Shown here piece by piece: positions 1 to 10,428 of a stretch of DNA of 64,000 bases (position 1 is its first letter; each line of letters starts with the position of its first letter). The notes beneath the pieces are model-generated. The model was not told the origin of the DNA. It ran no database searches and worked only from the letters and a program-made list of their open reading frames with translations. Source of the stretch: Bacteroides mediterraneensis. GTDB taxonomy: Bacteria; Bacteroidota; Bacteroidia; Bacteroidales; Bacteroidaceae. A program made the position numbers and the translations under genes. The stretch lies in the NCBI RefSeq assembly GCF_900128455.1, contig NZ_LT635783.1, positions 338,981-402,980 on the forward strand, given 5' to 3'.

Positions 1-3000
1 ATTGCGATCTGCGATCTATAAGGCACTTCGTGCAAGACCGTTCACAGTCGCATCTTTCAAGAGTCTCCAAAGCCATTTTTAGGACTTCCTCTTTATATTC
101 TCGGAAGAGCAATGAATAACCTGCACCACCGAGAGCAGTATCATATATGAAAATAGAATGATTTATGCCATCATAGCCGAATTCAATCTCTCCATCGTTG
201 ACTCCGAGCAGCTCCGTGAGTTTACGGCTAAGAATCACGCCGAGAGAATAGAGTGTCTCTGTGTCTTCTACCAGATTGTTGTCCTTGTCATAAAACTTGA
301 TCTCAACAAAGTCAGTCTGGTATCTTCCGACCAACAACACATGACGTCTTACTGCAGCACCGTCATTTTCGCCACCGGGACAAGAGGTCGAAGCTAGAAG
401 ATGTTTATGGTGCGACAGCATCCGCTCTGTGGAGTCTGGTGATTTTTCTGATTTCATTCTACCGCAATAAGGACAGAAAGCATATCCATACCCACTCGTT
501 CCTTTATTATAAAAGAGAATCTCAGACCTTGGCGTTGAACAGCGGATAGACATTTTTGCAGAATTTGTCTTCAGAAGCCAGGCATCCATTTCAAGCAAAA
601 TAGGCTGAATGAAATTCATACTGCCGAGAGAGTCCATTTTTCGTGTCGGGGTCGAATCCCATGCTACGGAGAATGCAGCAGGTTCAACGACCTCTGTAAA
701 ACGCTGATCTGTCGATAGTGAGATGTCCTTTATGCCATGCATAGTTCCATGCCGACCGCACTTGGGACAATCCGTCTTAGCACTTCCATAGATAATAGTT
801 GTATAACCACAATGAGTGCAATTTTGTATGATATACCTTGAAGTGCTGTCATCGTATTTTGTCTTCAGACGAATACCATTGGGCTCATAGACCCATTCGT
901 TTTTCACTACTGGATTACCGGGAGCATAAGAGGAGATGGCCTGACTTATATGCAATGTCGGTGAGTTACCGTCAACCTTTTCCTTACCGCCTAGCAGACA
1001 CTCAACTAGTCCTAAGGGTAAACCTGCACTTGGCAGAAAAGAATTTTCAGCAAGATATGACAACATCGAGGTCTTTAAAAGATTTTCCTCTTGTTTCTCT
1101 ATAGCTTTGATAGCATTGGTCGTTCCTGATTCATTCTTCAGAGATTCAATCGCCTTTGCAAGAGCTCCTTTATGAGCATCAAAGACATTGTAAACAGCAA
1201 CAATGTCTTTCTTGACTACTTGTGCGGCATCCGCCAATGTTATCTGAGCAAGACTTGTTCCCTTGATTAATTTTGAATATGGTTCTTGAAGACGTTCAAC
1301 CTTTCCGCTGATTACACTATCAATATAATTTAGAAACTTATCAAAGAAAGACATCCCTTCTGCCGTGACAAAAAAATCCCTAAGAGTTGCCGTAACCCTG
1401 ATTCCCCCTTGATCTGCTACAAAGGATGCGAATACCATCGCATTAACATGACGTTGAATCAACTGACGGCTTTCCAATTTTAACAACGGAGTTTCTGTTA
1501 CATGTGTAATCGGATAATCTGGATTGTTCCATGTATGAGTTCCAATAGGATTGGGAGCACAAACAGTTAAAGCCAAAGCTTTAGTTTCATTTCTTCGCCC
1601 TGCACGTCCCGTACGCTGAAGGTAGTTTGATGATTTTGGCGGCACATTATTCATGACGACTTCTGTAATACCACCAATATCAACCCCCATCTCCATTGTT
1701 GTTGAGCAAGAAAGAATATTGATTTTCCCCTCATTAAACTCTCTTTCGTATCGGTCAAGATCTTCTGACGATTGCTGAGCAGAATGTTCAGCCGATATAA
1801 AAATCGGTTTTGAAGCAAATACTCTGGAGTTCATAACCCCGAACACACCAGCAGCCTTTTGTTCAAAGAAGTTCTTCTCAATCCATTCCATGACATTCTT
1901 TTCTGTCTGATCCGCAGACTTGAATGGGAAAAGCGGATTTACAAACTCCGTCTTGATTTTGAATCTATCGAAATTTTCACGACCGATGTAACCGTTCATT
2001 CTTGGGCTATAGCCACAGAACGGTGCATCTATAATAACATTGTCAACAGGACAGAGATAACCTTTTTCGATAAGTTGCAGCTTAACTTTATCCCCCATGA
2101 GATCGAGCATATATCCTTGATTTTCTACATCTGTTGCTTCAAGAACATTTTGTCTCAGAAAATCCCATGCGGCATCAAGCATTGAGTTGATGTCAGCAAT
2201 CTTTATCTGATTGATTTGAGAAATATCATCATAACCTAGAACTGCACATAGAAGAAGAACGAGTCTATTCTGATTCTCATTAATACCTTTTGAACTTACA
2301 TTGACTTTAAACCATTTCGATACAGGGCTCCCATTCTTCCTCAGTTCTGAATTTGAAGGATATATAGGAGAACAGTACTTATTTTGTGTAAGGTAATCTT
2401 TATAAGCTCCAGAAAGCATATAATGACGACCTCCACGAATGACATAATCCATACAAATCTTGAGAAAATTCTGCCAGTCGGTGTCTGTACATCTTTTCTG
2501 AAGGAGTGCTGGGCATTTCGCATTTTTAAGTGCTGGATAGACAAGACGTACGAATCCCATCGTTTCCAATGAGTTCGCCCGTTTAGGAATCCATCCGAAT
2601 TGGTCGACAAGAAGTGCTTTCAGATAGTCCGTTGCATTCTTGAAATTTTTTCTGCCACGTGCTTTATCAACATGTTCATACAACTTCTTGAAATTTGAGT
2701 CATTTTCAAGAGACTGGCTTATTTGCCCCCATGACACCTCCTCTGGATTGGGGATTACTGGTGTGCCATTCTTTTTTTCTTCAAGTCGTTTAAATTTTTC
2801 AAAAAGTAAGGTCGGAAGATGTTCCCGAATACTCAGATATGCATTGTATTCTGCTTCCTCATCAGGAGTCAGACCACCAGGTTTCACATCATTCAAACGC
2901 ATGTCGGCAAGTTTATGAAAAATGGAAGCTCGAATCCATGAACGTTCTACATCCTGATTAAGTCCCATCGCAGAACGTGCAGACCCTTGACGACTATCGG

Positions 3001-4960
3001 TAAATGTTATATACTTTCGGCCTTCATATACAACGTCTGCGTCATTACTGTCAATGGGTTCAGCATTATCAAGAAGCAATGTTGCTAAAGTACGTCCAAT
3101 TTGAGTAGCACTTATTCTGAGATAATCAAGGTTTTTAAACTCGCTGAGATTATTGCCACAATGAGGACAAAGAACGTGATTATCTCCTGAGTGTCGAAGA
3201 GATTGATATATTATAGGAATACTTTCTTCACTTTTTAAAGAAGTAAAACACTTGTTGCTTCTATTGTCTTCAGGGACAAGTTCTATTTTACCATTCCGAT
3301 GATTGAAGATGTGATATGTTCTATTCGCATTTTTCCTTAGACATGCTTTCTTCGGAATGGCGAAAAAGAAGCGAGAAAAGCCATCCGCCTCATTTTGCTC
3401 AACATCTTCTATATTTCCCATATCTTCCAAATCAATGAGATCTTCCTTTTGCTCATAGAAAAGACTCTTGTCAAGATCAATTACATTGGTGTGCATCCTA
3501 AATCCCTTAGTTGTGCTTGTTTCACCCACTATAATGGGAGAGCCGCAAGACGAACATGTAGCAAGTTCCAGCATCTTTGATTTACAAACTGGACAATTCA
3601 TATTTTGATATGTTGTCAGACTTCCTATCGACAATCTATATCCCTTATGACGCTGACAATCGGGATTGGTGCAAACATACACTCCACTTATCGATCTAAC
3701 AAATAAATGAGCACGTGTTGGCAATAAAGCTCCAAGGCCGCCTCCTTTGTTTATACCTTTCATTTTTTCCCCGAGAGCATCTATTATTTCCAATGAGGTA
3801 TCCACATTTTTCCCAATTCCTTTATCAAGCATACGACCGATTTCCTTTGCTTTCAATACCGGCGAAGAGTTAAGCTTTTTTCTCAACTTCTCAATATCAG
3901 AATAACTCAATTCGATACTAAACTTTTTGTTTATTTTGGACAATTGATCTTCTGCAATTCCCTTGTTTAGTTCTGGAATAATGCGCTTGCCACTAATTAT
4001 TTTTATATCTTCAAATGGTTTTCCAGTGAGTTGAGACACAAAAGTTTTTAGCTTTATCGTCGTTTTGGGGTCACTTTCATCCCCGATAGTCGCTGATGTT
4101 ACAGCAAAATTCACTTGATCAATAGTTACGCCAAAAGCATCTAGTACACGACGGATTTGCAATGATAATTCAGCGGCTGAAGAGCCAGTATAAGTATGTG
4201 CTTCATCTAAAAGAATCCATTTGAGCTTCCCTTTGGATTTTTCCAAGATTTCACGGTCTTCTGCTCGTACCAACATATAGTTGAGCATAGTTGGATTAGT
4301 AAAGAGAATCTGAGGCGGAGTTTTCCTTATTTGAGGCCTTGTTACGAGCTGTGGATAATGAGATGCAGTATATCTGTCAGACCGATTTTCTTTGTCGGTT
4401 TCTCCATTATATATCGCATAGGTAACCTTTTCGGGAAGAGCTTTGCACCAAGCATGAATACGTTTCTGTTGGCTTTTCATCAGTGCATTCAAAGGATAAA
4501 GAAATATGGCCTGAACACAATTTTTTTCATTGGTTTTAGCCAAATCTTGCAACACTGGTATCATAAAACACTCTGTTTTACCTGATCCTGTTCCGGTAGT
4601 CACGACAATGGTTTGTGGTCGAGAAGAAAGCATAGTTCTCCAGCTTTCTGTTTGATGCTTATAAGGATGCCTGTCTAATGGAAATCTCAAATCCTTGTCA
4701 ACTTCTTCGCTACTCAGTGCATTAACAAATGAAGAAGTTAACAATCTGAGTTTAGAAGAATGTTCCTCAAAACTGTCGGCACTCTCCTCCCAAGGGAATA
4801 TTGATTGGAATACAGGTTCTGCAAAAAGAGGCTCATCCTTAGTCAAAATCCTCTTGATATATTCTTGTTCTTGGGCTTGACCCTTGAACCAAAGAGAGGC
4901 AAGAGAATCTATTAATAATTCCTTGGCCTTATTGTAGAATGAAAAATAATTCATATTCAT
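1..4960 (-). CDS. druE: DruE-like DEAH helicase with DUF1998-like C-terminus (3' end outside window)
   Basis: This very large SF2 helicase has at least 1653 codons visible. The start ATG (4960) overlaps the stop of the upstream gene as ATGA, which implies translational coupling. Walker A (GTGSGKT) lies near residues 123-129 and the DEAH box at 252-255. Several CxxC pairs suggest zinc binding: one group about residues 430-480, others near 600 and 1380-1410. The helicase C-terminal motifs follow, with a TTMEMGVDIGG stretch near residue 1080 and QRTGRAGRR near 1113. The tail ends in a Cys cluster (CDCERSCTKCL) typical of DUF1998/MZB proteins. Codon positions of Walker A, the DEAH box and the final Cys cluster are all in one frame with the start. 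DruE of Druantia and DISARM helicases share this architecture; the neighbour favours Druantia type III. It probably acts on phage DNA (inference). Confidence 0.8.
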   Translation of the reverse strand, partial: MNMNYFSFYNKAKELLIDSLASLWFKGQAQEQEYIKRILTKDEPLFAEPVFQSIFPWEESADSFEEHSSKLRLLTSSFVNALSSEEVDKDLRFPLDRHPYKHQTESWRTMLSSRPQTIVVTTGTGSGKTECFMIPVLQDLAKTNEKNCVQAIFLYPLNALMKSQQKRIHAWCKALPEKVTYAIYNGETDKENRSDRYTASHYPQLVTRPQIRKTPPQILFTNPTMLNYMLVRAEDREILEKSKGKLKWILLDEAHTYTGSSAAELSLQIRRVLDAFGVTIDQVNFAVTSATIGDESDPKTTIKLKTFVSQLTGKPFEDIKIISGKRIIPELNKGIAEDQLSKINKKFSIELSYSDIEKLRKKLNSSPVLKAKEIGRMLDKGIGKNVDTSLEIIDALGEKMKGINKGGGLGALLPTRAHLFVRSISGVYVCTNPDCQRHKGYRLSIGSLTTYQNMNCPVCKSKMLELATCSSCGSPIIVGETSTTKGFRMHTNVIDLDKSLFYEQKEDLIDLEDMGNIEDVEQNEADGFSRFFFAIPKKACLRKNANRTYHIFNHRNGKIELVPEDNRSNKCFTSLKSEESIPIIYQSLRHSGDNHVLCPHCGNNLSEFKNLDYLRISATQIGRTLATLLLDNAEPIDSNDADVVYEGRKYITFTDSRQGSARSAMGLNQDVERSWIRASIFHKLADMRLNDVKPGGLTPDEEAEYNAYLSIREHLPTLLFEKFKRLEEKKNGTPVIPNPEEVSWGQISQSLENDSNFKKLYEHVDKARGRKNFKNATDYLKALLVDQFGWIPKRANSLETMGFVRLVYPALKNAKCPALLQKRCTDTDWQNFLKICMDYVIRGGRHYMLSGAYKDYLTQNKYCSPIYPSNSELRKNGSPVSKWFKVNVSSKGINENQNRLVLLLCAVLGYDDISQINQIKIADINSMLDAAWDFLRQNVLEATDVENQGYMLDLMGDKVKLQLIEKGYLCPVDNVIIDAPFCGYSPRMNGYIGRENFDRFKIKTEFVNPLFPFKSADQTEKNVMEWIEKNFFEQKAAGVFGVMNSRVFASKPIFISAEHSAQQSSEDLDRYEREFNEGKINILSCSTTMEMGVDIGGITEVVMNNVPPKSSNYLQRTGRAGRRNETKALALTVCAPNPIGTHTWNNPDYPITHVTETPLLKLESRQLIQRHVNAMVFASFVADQGGIRVTATLRDFFVTAEGMSFFDKFLNYIDSVISGKVERLQEPYSKLIKGTSLAQITLADAAQVVKKDIVAVYNVFDAHKGALAKAIESLKNESGTTNAIKAIEKQEENLLKTSMLSYLAENSFLPSAGLPLGLVECLLGGKEKVDGNSPTLHISQAISSYAPGNPVVKNEWVYEPNGIRLKTKYDDSTSRYIIQNCTHCGYTTIIYGSAKTDCPKCGRHGTMHGIKDISLSTDQRFTEVVEPAAFSVAWDSTPTRKMDSLGSMNFIQPILLEMDAWLLKTNSAKMSIRCSTPRSEILFYNKGTSGYGYAFCPYCGRMKSEKSPDSTERMLSHHKHLLASTSCPGGENDGAAVRRHVLLVGRYQTDFVEIKFYDKDNNLVEDTETLYSLGVILSRKLTELLGVNDGEIEFGYDGINHSIFIYDTALGGAGYSLLFREYKEEVLKMALETLERCDCERSCTKCLIDRRSQ

Positions 4961-7900
4961 TTGTTTACAATTTGTTTTACTGTCCCAATGAATATCTCAC
5001 TGTAGGTTTCTTTAAAGTATTTTCGGTAAAAATTAGTGATACGAGCATAGTCTCGACTTTCCAATAAAAAAAGATTTGTGCGATTTTTTACTTGTGCGAA
5101 GTTTTCCGCAGCACACATTGCGGACTCAATCATTACACGATAGGACTTGTGCATCTCTTGATCTACATAATATTTATTTTGAAGTACAAATCGGGTTAGA
5201 GGTAGGTCTATATTGTTATCTGTACACCCATGTATTTTTGATTTAAATTGATTTATGTCCGCTCTTGAGAAAATCCTGGCATTTCCGATATTCCCTCCCG
5301 CAACATATTGGGTAAGTTCAGACGCAACTTCTGCAGATAGTGTAGCGTTGAAAAGTGCATTTATCAGTTCTGTAATCTCACCTAATTTTGTATTCATTAT
5401 ATTAATGAGTGTTGGAGGAAGCGAACGTATGAAACTCTCAATACATTTTCCCCACACAGTGTGCGGAATCCAATGTACTGCAATGTTTAATTCATCTTCA
5501 AAACGGTCAATTTCTTGAATGAGAACGTCGGAAGCGCCATTAATCCAACAAGCTAATATTAAGTTAACCAATAATTTAGGCTCACAACCAATAGCTTTGA
5601 AAGCATTATATGTGGTAAATGGAAGATTAAATTCTGAAATAATACGGAATGCTTTTACTGTCTTTGCCCAATACTCGCCGGCAAAAACATCATCCTTGCA
5701 AAGCCTTTCACTCCAAAGTATTGTGTTAGCAGCAGACATCTCTCCACGTACTTCCGAACTGTAATCTTCTTGTTCAAAATTGTAATACTTAGGAACAAGC
5801 CTGCGAGAACTTTCGGGACCAGAGAAAAGAATTGCTTCCGAATTCAAAAGCTCATCAGGAATTGTAAACAAGTTCATTTGTCGATTATACGGCTCAAGCT
5901 TTATCTGCACTAATTCAGCTGGTTTTATATTTTCTGAAACCGGCAATGCATATACATCACCGTCATATATGAAATCGGAAGTGTCTTCGCTGGTATAATC
6001 TGTGATTCGAATTTTATCTGAACTCAACTCACTATCAAGAACAAATTTTCTTATATAGATGCGTTTGTCAAATATTTTTAGTTCTATGGAACTACTACGG
6101 TCAAAAGTATTTGCACCATATAATTGAAACATTCTTGCAAACAAATCACGATAATCGGATAATGGAACTATACCTTCAATTACTGGACTCTTAAGATGCT
6201 TGATTGTATTGTCATCCTTTATTTTATCAGATTTGTAAGTTACATCTATCATACCAGACTGTCCATGACTGATTATATTAAAATATCTCAGGTTATCATA
6301 AGATATGATTTTTCCCGATGGCACAATTTTCCCTTCCAAATCAGATATTACTATACCCTCAAACGGTGCTACAACAGATACTTTCAAAGGAGGATTATTC
6401 TCGGCAATTATTTTCAAATTACACGTAGGAGAATATTTAGAAGCACAGGCATCTCTGGAAATCCTCCAGGTATTTTTATCCGTCATTTCAACAGATAAGT
6501 TTTCGCATTCATCAACTTTTGCAGAGATAACATGGCGAGAATATAGGTGTAGCTCTGTGGAAAACATTGTTTCGTTGCGAGAGACAAATGTCATATCGTC
6601 TATGAAATAAAATGTTTCCATCACGTATTTATTGTCAGGAAATTCAACCTTGATATCAACAAGTCCAAATGGCAAAAGGCATGAATTGGACAAATTCCGC
6701 CACTCAGCCTTACTATTATGAACACGATATTTAGGCTTGATATTCCCGACTCTAGTGCCAGTTTGGTCAAAAACGCTTATTACTGGAATGCGAGTCAATA
6801 ACTTAAAATTAGATTGCTCTACCCATTGTATATATGTACCTCTGAATTCAGCGCTATAAGGCGTGAACTCATTGGTTATGGTTATATCCTCATTCGACAT
6901 GCAATTGTGTAAATCTACTTTATCAGTAAACTTAATCGCCGAATAAAGTTCTCCATTTAGTAATAGATTGTGACTACCATCACACTTCCAATTAGTGGAG
7001 AAAACAGCTATATTATTTTCAGCATTCGCTGTCGATTTCAAAGAATATACATTATCATCAAGCATTTGGAAAACCTGAGGGCATTCAAAATTCGGAGGAT
7101 AACTACCACATAAAGTTGGAAACAATCTGTCATCGTTGTCACACCTGATCTTAACTTCAACTACAGGTTCTCCACTCCACTTTATATCATTTGCTACGCC
7201 AACAGTTATACGAGAATATATCGCACCGATAACCTCTCCTTTGTCATCTTTAACTAGGGATTTTCTTACATACTTTCCAACAAGTATACCAGAGACAAAC
7301 ACATCGAAGGTGTAGCACGATTGATAGTTTAGACCTTCAATAGATTTTGATGAAATCTCTTTTACTATATTTAAATTGACAAAAAGATTTGCAGTTTTAC
7401 TTGAGGTCAAACGAAGTTTCCAACTTAGAGAAAGTGGTTTGGTTCTATGTTCACTCTTAACTCGCCGGTATTCTCTTTTTAAGGATTTAGTCAGTTCCGA
7501 CAAAGAGGAATCCGTATCATCATATGGTAGCCAGCGGTCTTCTTCGGATATGATTGCATGAGCAATCTGTAATGAAACATCGTAAATATTGTCATTTTTG
7601 AACGCTTTCCCAAGATAAGCTATACAATTAAAATTCTTGATTAAATCTATATTATTATCATCCCAATCAATATTTATTGAAGACAATTCTTCAACCAATC
7701 CAATGAGAAAACGTGAAAACCCGCTAAGATTAGTTCCGTTCTTTATGTAATTTACAGGAAGACCTCCTTGATTTAGTAAAGTTCTAAAATATTCATTCCC
7801 CTTGAGAGAGTGAATAAATGCAAATCCATGACTTTTAAGCCCATGACGTGCAGCTTTATATAGTTGCTCCCAACAATAATGAGGCAGTCCTAATCCGACT

Positions 7901-8154
7901 GCAACATCTTCTCTGGAAGGAATTCCTCCATTATAGTCTCTTCTCCACCATTCAGCGTAACACAAGGCCGCCTCTATTCCAAAATCTTCTAATCGATACG
8001 CATTTTGGACAAGAGTCTCCTTTAAGTTTGTATATTCTTCCTCGGTTAATTTAAGTTTCCAAAGGGGCATATCTGGGGTTATGGACGGTCTGTTACGAGT
8101 ATCCAAAATCCTCATCAAAACAACATGCTGTTCACTATTGCATATATTAACCAT
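4957..8154 (-). CDS. druH: DruH-like protein, STY4851/ECs_5259-type (Druantia III candidate)
   Basis: This 1065-aa cytosolic protein has no signal peptide and no obvious membrane segment. The N-terminal 150 residues look like the STY4851/ECs_5259 family found next to large DEAH helicases in enterobacterial defence islands: ALCYAEWWRRDYNGG, a GIPSREDVA segment, and LKGNEYFRTLLNQGGLP. The middle is rich in beta-strand-like hydrophobic/polar alternation, and the C-terminal 300 residues look helical. No catalytic motif is recognisable. It is first in a two-gene operon with the helicase (4-nt ATGA overlap), the layout of Druantia type III, where DruH and DruE together protect against phage. The start at 8154 lies about 26 nt downstream of a group II intron 3' end; Met14 (8115) is an alternative start. 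The family match is from memory, so DruH identity is probable rather than proven. Confidence 0.7.
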   Translation of the reverse strand: MVNICNSEQHVVLMRILDTRNRPSITPDMPLWKLKLTEEEYTNLKETLVQNAYRLEDFGIEAALCYAEWWRRDYNGGIPSREDVAVGLGLPHYCWEQLYKAARHGLKSHGFAFIHSLKGNEYFRTLLNQGGLPVNYIKNGTNLSGFSRFLIGLVEELSSINIDWDDNNIDLIKNFNCIAYLGKAFKNDNIYDVSLQIAHAIISEEDRWLPYDDTDSSLSELTKSLKREYRRVKSEHRTKPLSLSWKLRLTSSKTANLFVNLNIVKEISSKSIEGLNYQSCYTFDVFVSGILVGKYVRKSLVKDDKGEVIGAIYSRITVGVANDIKWSGEPVVEVKIRCDNDDRLFPTLCGSYPPNFECPQVFQMLDDNVYSLKSTANAENNIAVFSTNWKCDGSHNLLLNGELYSAIKFTDKVDLHNCMSNEDITITNEFTPYSAEFRGTYIQWVEQSNFKLLTRIPVISVFDQTGTRVGNIKPKYRVHNSKAEWRNLSNSCLLPFGLVDIKVEFPDNKYVMETFYFIDDMTFVSRNETMFSTELHLYSRHVISAKVDECENLSVEMTDKNTWRISRDACASKYSPTCNLKIIAENNPPLKVSVVAPFEGIVISDLEGKIVPSGKIISYDNLRYFNIISHGQSGMIDVTYKSDKIKDDNTIKHLKSPVIEGIVPLSDYRDLFARMFQLYGANTFDRSSSIELKIFDKRIYIRKFVLDSELSSDKIRITDYTSEDTSDFIYDGDVYALPVSENIKPAELVQIKLEPYNRQMNLFTIPDELLNSEAILFSGPESSRRLVPKYYNFEQEDYSSEVRGEMSAANTILWSERLCKDDVFAGEYWAKTVKAFRIISEFNLPFTTYNAFKAIGCEPKLLVNLILACWINGASDVLIQEIDRFEDELNIAVHWIPHTVWGKCIESFIRSLPPTLINIMNTKLGEITELINALFNATLSAEVASELTQYVAGGNIGNARIFSRADINQFKSKIHGCTDNNIDLPLTRFVLQNKYYVDQEMHKSYRVMIESAMCAAENFAQVKNRTNLFLLESRDYARITNFYRKYFKETYSEIFIGTVKQIVNK

Positions 8155-8180
8155 GTTCTAAAAATCAATTGGTTTATGTT

Positions 8181-8252
8181 ATGTAGGTCGGCGGCATTGC
8201 TGCCGCTTTCCCCATTAAGAACTGTACGTGCGACTTTCACCGCATACAGCTC
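8181..8252 (-). ncRNA. Group II intron domains V and VI
   Basis: Positions 8252 to 8219 read gagctgtatgcggtgaaagt and onward, with the 3' arm gtacagttc. This 34-nt hairpin carries the conserved GGTGAAAGTCG core of domain V. Domain VI follows as a GCGGCA-GCAA-TGCCGC stem with a purine-rich 3' flank (CGACC) that should hold the branch-point adenosine 7-8 nt from the 3' end. Domain V is the catalytic metal-binding element for splicing and retrohoming. Confidence 0.88.
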
Positions 8253-8333
8253 CGATAATTCTAAATTTAATTCTCATAAAATTAAATCGGCTCGTAATCA
8301 TCTTTCGATGACTTGTTTCCGATAAAGTTTTCT

Positions 8334-9824
8334 TTACGCACGTCGACGGGCACTTTTGAGTTTCCGCCTTTCGAAGTATTCGTCCCATACTGGGTCAAAC
8401 GGATTGGCTTCGCATTTTATCTTTATGTGTCGCTTGATTGGAATCTCAGTCAGTTGTTGTAATGTGAACTTCTCCTTTATTCCTCCACATTCATATACAA
8501 ATCCGAAAATCCAATTTCTGCCACCTTCATGTATAAAATACTTCTTTCTTATCCATTTCCTTGACTTGTTGGTATGTCTGTTATATGACCATCTTTTAAG
8601 CTGGTTTATTAAGATATGGTCGCATCGGCAGAACACCTCCTTTGATACCACATGGCTGTAGTAGTTGCCCCATCCCCTTATTATAGGATTGAGTTTCTCT
8701 ATCAACTCCTGCTGGGATAGTGACTTACCTTTGGTCAGCACAACCTCATGCAGCTTGTCAGTGAAGCGTTTCTGACTTTTCTTTGACGGCTTTATTAACA
8801 ATGTTCCGTTGTACTTCCGTACATTGAACCCTAAAAAGTCAAATCCTTCACTGATGTGTGTTATCAGTGTCTTCTCCTCGGATAGTGTAAGCCCTCTTTC
8901 CTTTAAAAAGGCTGTCAACATTTCCTTTATTTCAAGTAATGTTTCCCTTTTATCGGCTGTGACAATGAAGTCGTCCGCATATCTTACAAGATTGACTTTG
9001 GGACAGTACAGTTTTCCATTGACATAATTTGCCTTGTACTTCTCTTTGAGCATTCTTTCCATGCCGTCCAGAGTTGCATTCGCAAGTGTCGGTGATATGA
9101 TACCACCCTGCGGTGTCCCTTCAAGTGTCGGTTGAAGCAGTTTGTTGAACACAACTCCACTTTTAAGCCATTTCCTTAATATCTGCCTGTCGATTCGTAC
9201 GTTATCGAGAAGCCAATCGTGGCTGATATGGTCGAAGCAGCCTTTTATGTCTCCCTCCAATATCCATTCGGGAGAGCAATCCCTGCTTAGCCATCTGTGG
9301 AGTGCATCTATCGCATCTGCCGTGCTTCTGAACTTTCTGAATCCGTAAGAGTTTGCATCCGCTTCACTCTCCGTTATGGGTTCCAATGCCATAAGGTACA
9401 GTGCCTGCATGGCTCTGTCTTTCATGGTCGGTATCCCTAACGGTCTTGTCTTGCCGTTTGCCTTGGGTATGTTGACCCTTTTCAATGGGAGGGCTTTATA
9501 TCCTTTCCGTGTCAAAGAACGTATAGCTTCTATTCTCTTAGCATCGGTGTCCCACTTTATGTGGTCAACCCCTGCCGTGCGTTTGCCTTTATTGGAGGTC
9601 ACTTTCCTTATCGCCAGTGCCTTGGCCTCGAACGAAGTGACAAGTAGGTGCTGCAAGGCTTTCACCTTGTTGTACCTCTTTTCTGTATGAGCCTTTGCTA
9701 TTCGGACTTGCAGCTTTCTGACCTTGCACTCACACTTATGAAAGTCAATGTCTTTCCATGCAGTGTTATACTTGGCTGAAGATGCACACTCGGCTTTCGC
9801 CTCGCTCCTTTGCTGTTTCTTCAT
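8334..9824 (-). CDS. ltrA: Group II intron reverse transcriptase/maturase
   Basis: This 496-aa intron-encoded protein helps splice the surrounding intron RNA and copies it into DNA targets. It has an N-terminal RT-0-like region, then fingers/palm from about residue 90 to 350, with RPLGIP (127-132), GDIKGCFDHI (191-200), TPQGGIISP (237-245) and the catalytic YADD at 282-285. The group II maturase domain X follows (about 360-440, with LNPIIRGWGNYY). The C-terminus is basic (KLKSARRRA) and has no recognisable HNH endonuclease. Length is complete for this class and there are no internal stops. It lies wholly within the intron, so its expression depends on transcription through the host operon leader or on an internal promoter. 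Confidence 0.95.
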   Translation of the reverse strand: MKKQQRSEAKAECASSAKYNTAWKDIDFHKCECKVRKLQVRIAKAHTEKRYNKVKALQHLLVTSFEAKALAIRKVTSNKGKRTAGVDHIKWDTDAKRIEAIRSLTRKGYKALPLKRVNIPKANGKTRPLGIPTMKDRAMQALYLMALEPITESEADANSYGFRKFRSTADAIDALHRWLSRDCSPEWILEGDIKGCFDHISHDWLLDNVRIDRQILRKWLKSGVVFNKLLQPTLEGTPQGGIISPTLANATLDGMERMLKEKYKANYVNGKLYCPKVNLVRYADDFIVTADKRETLLEIKEMLTAFLKERGLTLSEEKTLITHISEGFDFLGFNVRKYNGTLLIKPSKKSQKRFTDKLHEVVLTKGKSLSQQELIEKLNPIIRGWGNYYSHVVSKEVFCRCDHILINQLKRWSYNRHTNKSRKWIRKKYFIHEGGRNWIFGFVYECGGIKEKFTLQQLTEIPIKRHIKIKCEANPFDPVWDEYFERRKLKSARRRA

Positions 9825-10383
9825 TTCGTTAAAGTTCTACAATCGTTTCACAAAGAATTACCCTGCGGAAGTCTGCCTGCTTTCGCATGAGGTGACGTTA
9901 AAACCTCTATCCTCCGCATTACACGGAAGCGTTCGCTTTCTCCGCAATCCTTTACCCGCACCTCATTAGGCTTCTCTTGCGATTGGCTTACCTGCTGTAT
10001 AGCTATAGGCAGGAGAAATACGGGCTTACCAAGTTCCGTACAAGTAACTGACGACCGACTTAGAGTCCGCCCTTCCACCGGCAGTGCTGTATCCGTGTAG
10101 TCCTAAAAACCAGAGAACTATCCTGACTGCATGCCTTTTGGCTATAGCTTGTTAATATCCGTAAGCTATTTCTTTATTACGATGGTGCAGCGGTTCACAT
10201 CTGTTACTCATATCGGTCAGCCTAACAGCCTATACATTGGATATTTCTGCATAGAACCATATTGTCAAGAGGGCTTCGCACCAAACAATTACTCGTAAAG
10301 CACGCCTCTTTAGGCTACTGTTGACGGAACAACAGGTTCAGACATCATGCTGAACAATTACTTGTACGACTTCTTGTCGCACA

Positions 10384-10428
10384 ATCTTTTGTAAAGATAG
10401 CGCAATTCTGTGCAATCACAATGCACAG
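10384..10428 (-). promoter_or_regulatory. Predicted promoter of the DruH-DruE operon
   Basis: Minus-strand sequence just upstream of the intron has TATCTTTA as a near match to the TAnnTTTG -7 box, preceded after 19 nt by TTG as the -33 element. The predicted start is only a few nucleotides before the intron 5' end. If correct, the intron was inserted into the first few transcribed bases. The match is one base off consensus at -7 and untested. Confidence 0.45.

Larger units (their letters stand above)
8181..10382 (-). mobile_element. Group II intron with maturase gene
   Basis: On the minus strand the element begins with GTGCGACAAG at 10382, matching the GUGYG 5' rule, and ends ...CCTACAT at 8181, a 3' AY end. 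A domain V hairpin and a domain VI stem precede the 3' end. An intron-encoded reverse transcriptase/maturase lies at 8334-9824. The intron is about 2.2 kb, which is normal. The long 5' part (9850-10382) would form domains I-III. It interrupts the leader of the DruH/DruE operon: the 5' exon ends ...AAAAGATT and the 3' exon starts AACATAAACC. Boundaries are predicted from sequence rules, not from an empty-site comparison. Confidence 0.88.

Noticed and set aside
1-4950. Several 60-110-codon plus-strand frames
   Set aside because: All are antisense to the large helicase, whose motifs at both ends share one frame.
1-8154. DISARM system
   Set aside because: DISARM also pairs a helicase with a DUF1998 protein, but here both features are in one polypeptide and the partner resembles STY4851/DruH; no methylase or PLD gene is seen. 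It cannot be fully excluded because the left edge is cut.
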